A stretch of 9,689 bases of DNA, from positions 1-9,689 of the forward strand of contig JACMMM010000139.1 of assembly GCA_014379065.1 (NCBI GenBank), given 5' to 3'. The notes under the pieces were generated by a model. It did no database searches, was not told the DNA's origin, and worked only from the letters and a program-made list of their open reading frames with translations. Both the position numbers and the translations under genes were made by a program. The stretch comes from Saprospiraceae bacterium (GTDB lineage Bacteria > Bacteroidota > Bacteroidia > Chitinophagales > Saprospiraceae). Below are positions 6,173-9,689 of this stretch, piece after piece (positions within the stretch are counted from its first letter, which is position 1; each line of letters starts with the position of its first letter).

Positions 6173-9100
6173 CTACTTCGTTTGAATCATCTTCTTGATG
6201 GCCCTGTCTGTGGCCGTTTCTACTTTGTACAGCAGCGTCCCGTTCGTTCTTGTAAGCGGGTGCTCTATCGCGAAAACATTGTAGCCCTTGGCAAAATCCC
6301 CCTTCTGGGAATAAACCAATCTGCCACTTTCGTCGTACATCGTGAGGATGGCTTCTGTTGCCTCCGGCAGGTAAAAACCTATGGTGGTTTTGTCTACAAA
6401 AGGATTTGGCACATTCTGATACAGTTCGAATCCAGTGCTGCTGATAATCGTACCGCTTTCGTCGTGGAAGCGGAGCGCGATATCCAACGCAATTGGGTCA
6501 TTCGATCCATCTTTATGATTCGGGTATGCCTCTGATTTTGTGATTCGGCTGCTCAAGCTCAGCATTTTACTGAGCCTGCCCGATTGGGTGGCGCGGATTG
6601 TCAGGGTAAATTCCGCGACTTCGGTGGTAATGCCTTCTGGCGAATTCCAAGACGCAGTCAGGGCTCCTGGCTGACCGGTATGCAAGCCATCCGCGGCAAA
6701 CACGGCGATGTTGTCTCTACTCATGTTTTTGCCGGATACTTCAAGCACTTCGAGGCCATCCGTGTTGAGCGTGAACTGGTAACCCTGCACGATTTGGTCA
6801 GCCGTCACCTTGACTTGGAACGTTTCTCCAGATGTCACGGAGCGATCATCAAGGTCAAATAACAAGGTGCCAGCACTCCGCTCGTCAACGCCCATAAGGC
6901 TGTTGGCCACTGCAGTACCATTCACGTCGCCAATCTTGATGCTCACAAAGTCCTCTGCCATTTGACTGGTTTGGAGGCTTTCTACCGTTTTGCGCTCTGG
7001 AAATAGCGTAAAGAAAGGGTTGTTCAAGTCCGGGAACACGAAGGACTTGTCGACAAAGCGCCAAGAAGTGTTGTTCGGCAAATCGTCGTAGACGCCCAAA
7101 ATCAACTTCCGCAGTTCTGTAATGTCAAATGTGGTAATGTTACCCGATCTGTTTGCGTCGGCAGCAATCATTTTGTAGGGCGAATCGAGTGGCTTCCGAT
7201 CCAAGATATGGTTCGAGATCAGCACGAGGTCGTAGGTGGTCACCCCGTTTAAGGGCGCCATGCCTTCCGCTGTCGGCATCACAGTGTAGTTGCCTGCGAA
7301 CGGGACTGCATTGGAGAATTCGTAAAATCCATCCACATCAGAGCTCGCGAACTTGGTCAACGCACTGCCAGCGCTCGTCAACTGCACTTGTCCTTCTTCC
7401 AAGCCGTCCTGCGACTCAGTTTTCAGGTACCCCGCCAGCGTGACATTGTTCAAGCAAGGATCGTTCAACTGACAGTTAAGCCAGTAAGCGTTCACGTTTT
7501 CCAGCGCTCTGTTCAACGGTGTGCCAAAATTTGGCGGGAAGAACCCTATCCCTGCGAGGTAGTCGTTCGCCAGGTTGAGCAAGCCTTGTACGTTGAGATG
7601 ATCAACTTCCAACTTGCTCAAAACGATAGCATCCACCAGACAAAGAGGCAGTGATGACATTCGTTGTACTCCAAGGTTCCGTTCGTTGAATTCCATGTTG
7701 TACCAAATGTTCAGTTGCAACGCCAGCACGTTCGCTGCAAGCTTGTTTTTCAAGCTGCCGTCGCTGTTCAGCATTATTGAAGCCGGATGGCATCCGTTTG
7801 CTGTGTTGAATTCATGATGACCAGGACCCAATTGGGCCGTATTGCCATTGCCAGGCAGCATGCTTTGCAGGCAAGTAGCACTGCTTACCGAAATGGTTTT
7901 GCCCAAATCGCCTGCTGTCACTGCCCCATATTTGTTGATTAACTGCTCAATAGCCTCTTTGGTGCTCATCCCGTTGATCGAGCCTCCCGGATTGCCCCAT
8001 ACACTTTGGGAGGCAGAGCAAAGCGGTTTGCACTCGCCTTTGGCAACGAACGTCACAAAAACCTTATCGGCCCAGTTTACGCACAAATCCTTGAAAATCA
8101 CACAGAAAGTAACTGCATTGCTGTCAGTTCCCTCTACATGCTCGCCAATACAAATAGTTTCATAGCAATTGTCTACTAAATACGGCGCAAGGACATCCGT
8201 GATGTCTCCAGTGCCTGGCAGGTCATCTATGCATCTTATGATAAGGGTATCCGGCCCGGTATAGCTGGGCGGAATTGAATCCACTACCTGGAAAGTTTGG
8301 TAGCAGGTAGACACGTTGCCGCACTCGTCGGTGACTGCGTAAATGTATGCGGTCGTGAGTGGCCAATAGCGGCAGCCAACCCCATATCTAAATTCACTTT
8401 GTACCGTCACAGTCACTGCGCTACAGTTATCCCAAGCTACCACACCAGGCATATCGGGGGCAGTTATATCGAATTCGCAGGTGAGCAGCACATTGCCTTG
8501 CGGGCAAGTAACTATGACCGGCGGGGTAGTGTCTACCACGGCGAATGTTGCCCTGACATAGTTTGTATTGCCGCATTCATCGGTCGCCCGGAACTCGTAA
8601 ATACGTACATAGGTATTGCCGCAGCCCAGTATTTCAGAAAGCAGGGCGATCTCCGTGGAAACTTCACCACAGCTGTCGCGCACTTCGGAGTACCCGAAAT
8701 TTTCAAGCCAGTCAGACAATTGCGCTTCTCCCTGGTCTCCTTGAATGCACTCCACCGTAAAGTTCTGGGGCGGGTTGAGGAAACTCGGAGGAGTCGAGTC
8801 AATGATGATAAACCTTGCATCCCGGAAAGCAGAATTGCCACACGCGTCAGTTGCGATAAAACGAATGTATCTACTGAAAGTAGCGGCGCAGCCTGCGGTA
8901 TCAAGATTGAAAGGACTGTTCTCATAAGTCCAAGTTATAGTAGAACAATCGGACGCGGTAGCACCGCCTTGGGTGTCCAACCAATCTTGAAAGTCATCCA
9001 GATTTGTAACCCGATCACACTCCAGCACTACATTCAAAGGAATGTTTATGAACTGGGGTGCATTAGTATCCTGCACAGATACCGTCTGAGAGACAGTGGC

Positions 9101-9689
9101 TGTATTGCCGCAAGCATCAGTGGCGATCCAAACACGGGTCAGGATATACACGATGGGGCAAACACCGGGCAATTGAATTTCACTAAGCAGCGCAACGGTC
9201 ACAGGACCCGAACAGTTATCGGAGGCTGTTGGCGGTATTGCAACAGGCGGCACCGAGAAACATTCGATCGTGAGATTTGCCGGTGGGTTAATGAACGTTG
9301 GAGCAATATCGTCCAACACATTAATGAGTTGGACGCAAGACGTAGAATTGCCGCAATCGTCCGTCGCAACATAAGTGCGCAGGATCGTATAGTTGTTGGG
9401 ACAAGTCTGGCCCGTAATCACGTCGCTTTGAAGCACCACGGTCACAACGCCGCCACAGTTGTCGGTGGTAACGATGCTCAAAGACGCATCAACCGGCACG
9501 AGGTCAAGGCAAGAGATCGTCACATCAATAGGACAAACGATGGTCGGAGGAATCAGGTCGCTCACCAAAATGGTCTGGACACAGGAAGTGGAGTTGCCAC
9601 ACTCGTCCGTCGCCACGTAGGTGCGCAGGACCGTAAAGTTATTGGGGCAAGTTTGGCCCGTGATTACATCGCTTTCAAGCACCACGGTC
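6173..9689 (-). CDS. Giant T9SS-secreted surface protein, C-terminal part (5' end outside window)
   Basis: The frame is open from the window edge to TAG at 6173-6175; about 1171 codons are visible. The edge cuts through an HYR-like repeat, so the GTG at 9685 is an internal valine, not a start. Numbering from it, the layout is: one partial and one full 82-residue repeat (to 124), five more diverged HYR/Ig-like repeats (about 125-556), an unnamed helical module (about 557-738), a small beta-sandwich (about 747-806), a dockerin-like segment with calcium loop DANRSGNITTFD (843-854), a cohesin-like domain (about 938-1072) and a type A T9SS sorting domain (1086-1170). It matches the neighbouring 1592-residue protein domain for domain; in the sorting domain 59 of 85 residues are identical. 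The role is probably the same, surface adhesion or matrix building. The N-terminal head, which may differ from the ice-binding-like one, cannot be seen. Confidence 0.93.
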   Translation of the reverse strand, partial: TVVLESDVITGQTCPNNFTVLRTYVATDECGNSTSCVQTILVSDLIPPTIVCPIDVTISCLDLVPVDASLSIVTTDNCGGVVTVVLQSDVITGQTCPNNYTILRTYVATDDCGNSTSCVQLINVLDDIAPTFINPPANLTIECFSVPPVAIPPTASDNCSGPVTVALLSEIQLPGVCPIVYILTRVWIATDACGNTATVSQTVSVQDTNAPQFINIPLNVVLECDRVTNLDDFQDWLDTQGGATASDCSTITWTYENSPFNLDTAGCAATFSRYIRFIATDACGNSAFRDARFIIIDSTPPSFLNPPQNFTVECIQGDQGEAQLSDWLENFGYSEVRDSCGEVSTEIALLSEILGCGNTYVRIYEFRATDECGNTNYVRATFAVVDTTPPVIVTCPQGNVLLTCEFDITAPDMPGVVAWDNCSAVTVTVQSEFRYGVGCRYWPLTTAYIYAVTDECGNVSTCYQTFQVVDSIPPSYTGPDTLIIRCIDDLPGTGDITDVLAPYLVDNCYETICIGEHVEGTDSNAVTFCVIFKDLCVNWADKVFVTFVAKGECKPLCSASQSVWGNPGGSINGMSTKEAIEQLINKYGAVTAGDLGKTISVSSATCLQSMLPGNGNTAQLGPGHHEFNTANGCHPASIMLNSDGSLKNKLAANVLALQLNIWYNMEFNERNLGVQRMSSLPLCLVDAIVLSKLEVDHLNVQGLLNLANDYLAGIGFFPPNFGTPLNRALENVNAYWLNCQLNDPCLNNVTLAGYLKTESQDGLEEGQVQLTSAGSALTKFASSDVDGFYEFSNAVPFAGNYTVMPTAEGMAPLNGVTTYDLVLISNHILDRKPLDSPYKMIAADANRSGNITTFDITELRKLILGVYDDLPNNTSWRFVDKSFVFPDLNNPFFTLFPERKTVESLQTSQMAEDFVSIKIGDVNGTAVANSLMGVDERSAGTLLFDLDDRSVTSGETFQVKVTADQIVQGYQFTLNTDGLEVLEVSGKNMSRDNIAVFAADGLHTGQPGALTASWNSPEGITTEVAEFTLTIRATQSGRLSKMLSLSSRITKSEAYPNHKDGSNDPIALDIALRFHDESGTIISSTGFELYQNVPNPFVDKTTIGFYLPEATEAILTMYDESGRLVYSQKGDFAKGYNVFAIEHPLTRTNGTLLYKVETATDRAIKKMIQTK
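9314..9689 (-). repeat. 82-codon HYR-like repeats at the window edge
   Basis: A full unit (9559-9314) and the end of the preceding one (9689-9560) share the block SDVITGQTCPNN, LRTYVATD and CGNSTSCVQ. At the DNA level 9363-9443 and 9609-9689, exactly 246 bases apart, differ at 12 of 81 positions. The array evidently continues beyond the window. Confidence 0.88.

Noticed and set aside
8533..8925. Minus-strand open frame of 130 codons in another frame
   Set aside because: It overlaps the well-supported surface-protein frame completely and has no recognisable protein features.
9683..9685. GTG as the start codon of the surface protein at the window edge
   Set aside because: It falls inside the TVVLESD block of an HYR-like repeat, no signal peptide follows, and the frame stays open to the edge.

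Overview
The window comes from a member of the Bacteroidota, most likely a Saprospiraceae-like organism. Three things point there: two giant secreted proteins ending in a type IX secretion system (T9SS) C-terminal sorting domain, a TAnnTTTG-type -7 promoter element in front of one of them, and a signal peptide followed directly by Gln. All genes supported here lie on the minus strand, so transcription runs from high to low coordinates. No RNA gene, insertion sequence or CRISPR array was seen.

Layout in the direction of transcription. (1) 9689-6173: the 3' part of a very large surface-protein gene whose start lies outside the window, followed by a terminator hairpin (6107-6136). (2) 5905-6172: intergenic region with a Bacteroidota-like promoter and overlapping dyads. 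(3) 5904-1126: a complete 1592-residue paralogue of the first gene. It has a signal peptide, an ice-binding-like (DUF3494) domain, nine HYR/Ig-like repeats, a helical module, a small beta-sandwich, a dockerin-like segment, a cohesin-like domain and a T9SS sorting domain. A strong intrinsic terminator follows at 1060-1097. (4) 813-1059: a short stretch without a convincing gene, closed by a second terminator hairpin that is homologous to the one at 6107-6136. (5) 799-248: a ferritin with a complete ferroxidase site. (6) 192-226: a perfect 17-base inverted repeat. (7) 182-1: the first 60 codons of a secreted or membrane-anchored protein that runs off the window.

The two giant proteins are tandem paralogues sharing the last five repeats and the whole C-terminal half (about 1000 residues). 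They probably reach the cell surface through the Sec pathway and then T9SS, and may act as adhesins or matrix proteins. Each appears to be its own transcription unit, because a terminator and a promoter lie between them. The ferritin is a separate iron-storage gene with no visible functional link to them.

The most noteworthy points are: the ice-binding-like head on a T9SS surface protein; repeat-by-repeat co-loss of one cysteine pair, which predicts a disulfide; a cohesin-like and a half-degenerate dockerin-like module in the same chain; and the two hairpins that conserve their stem through compensatory changes.
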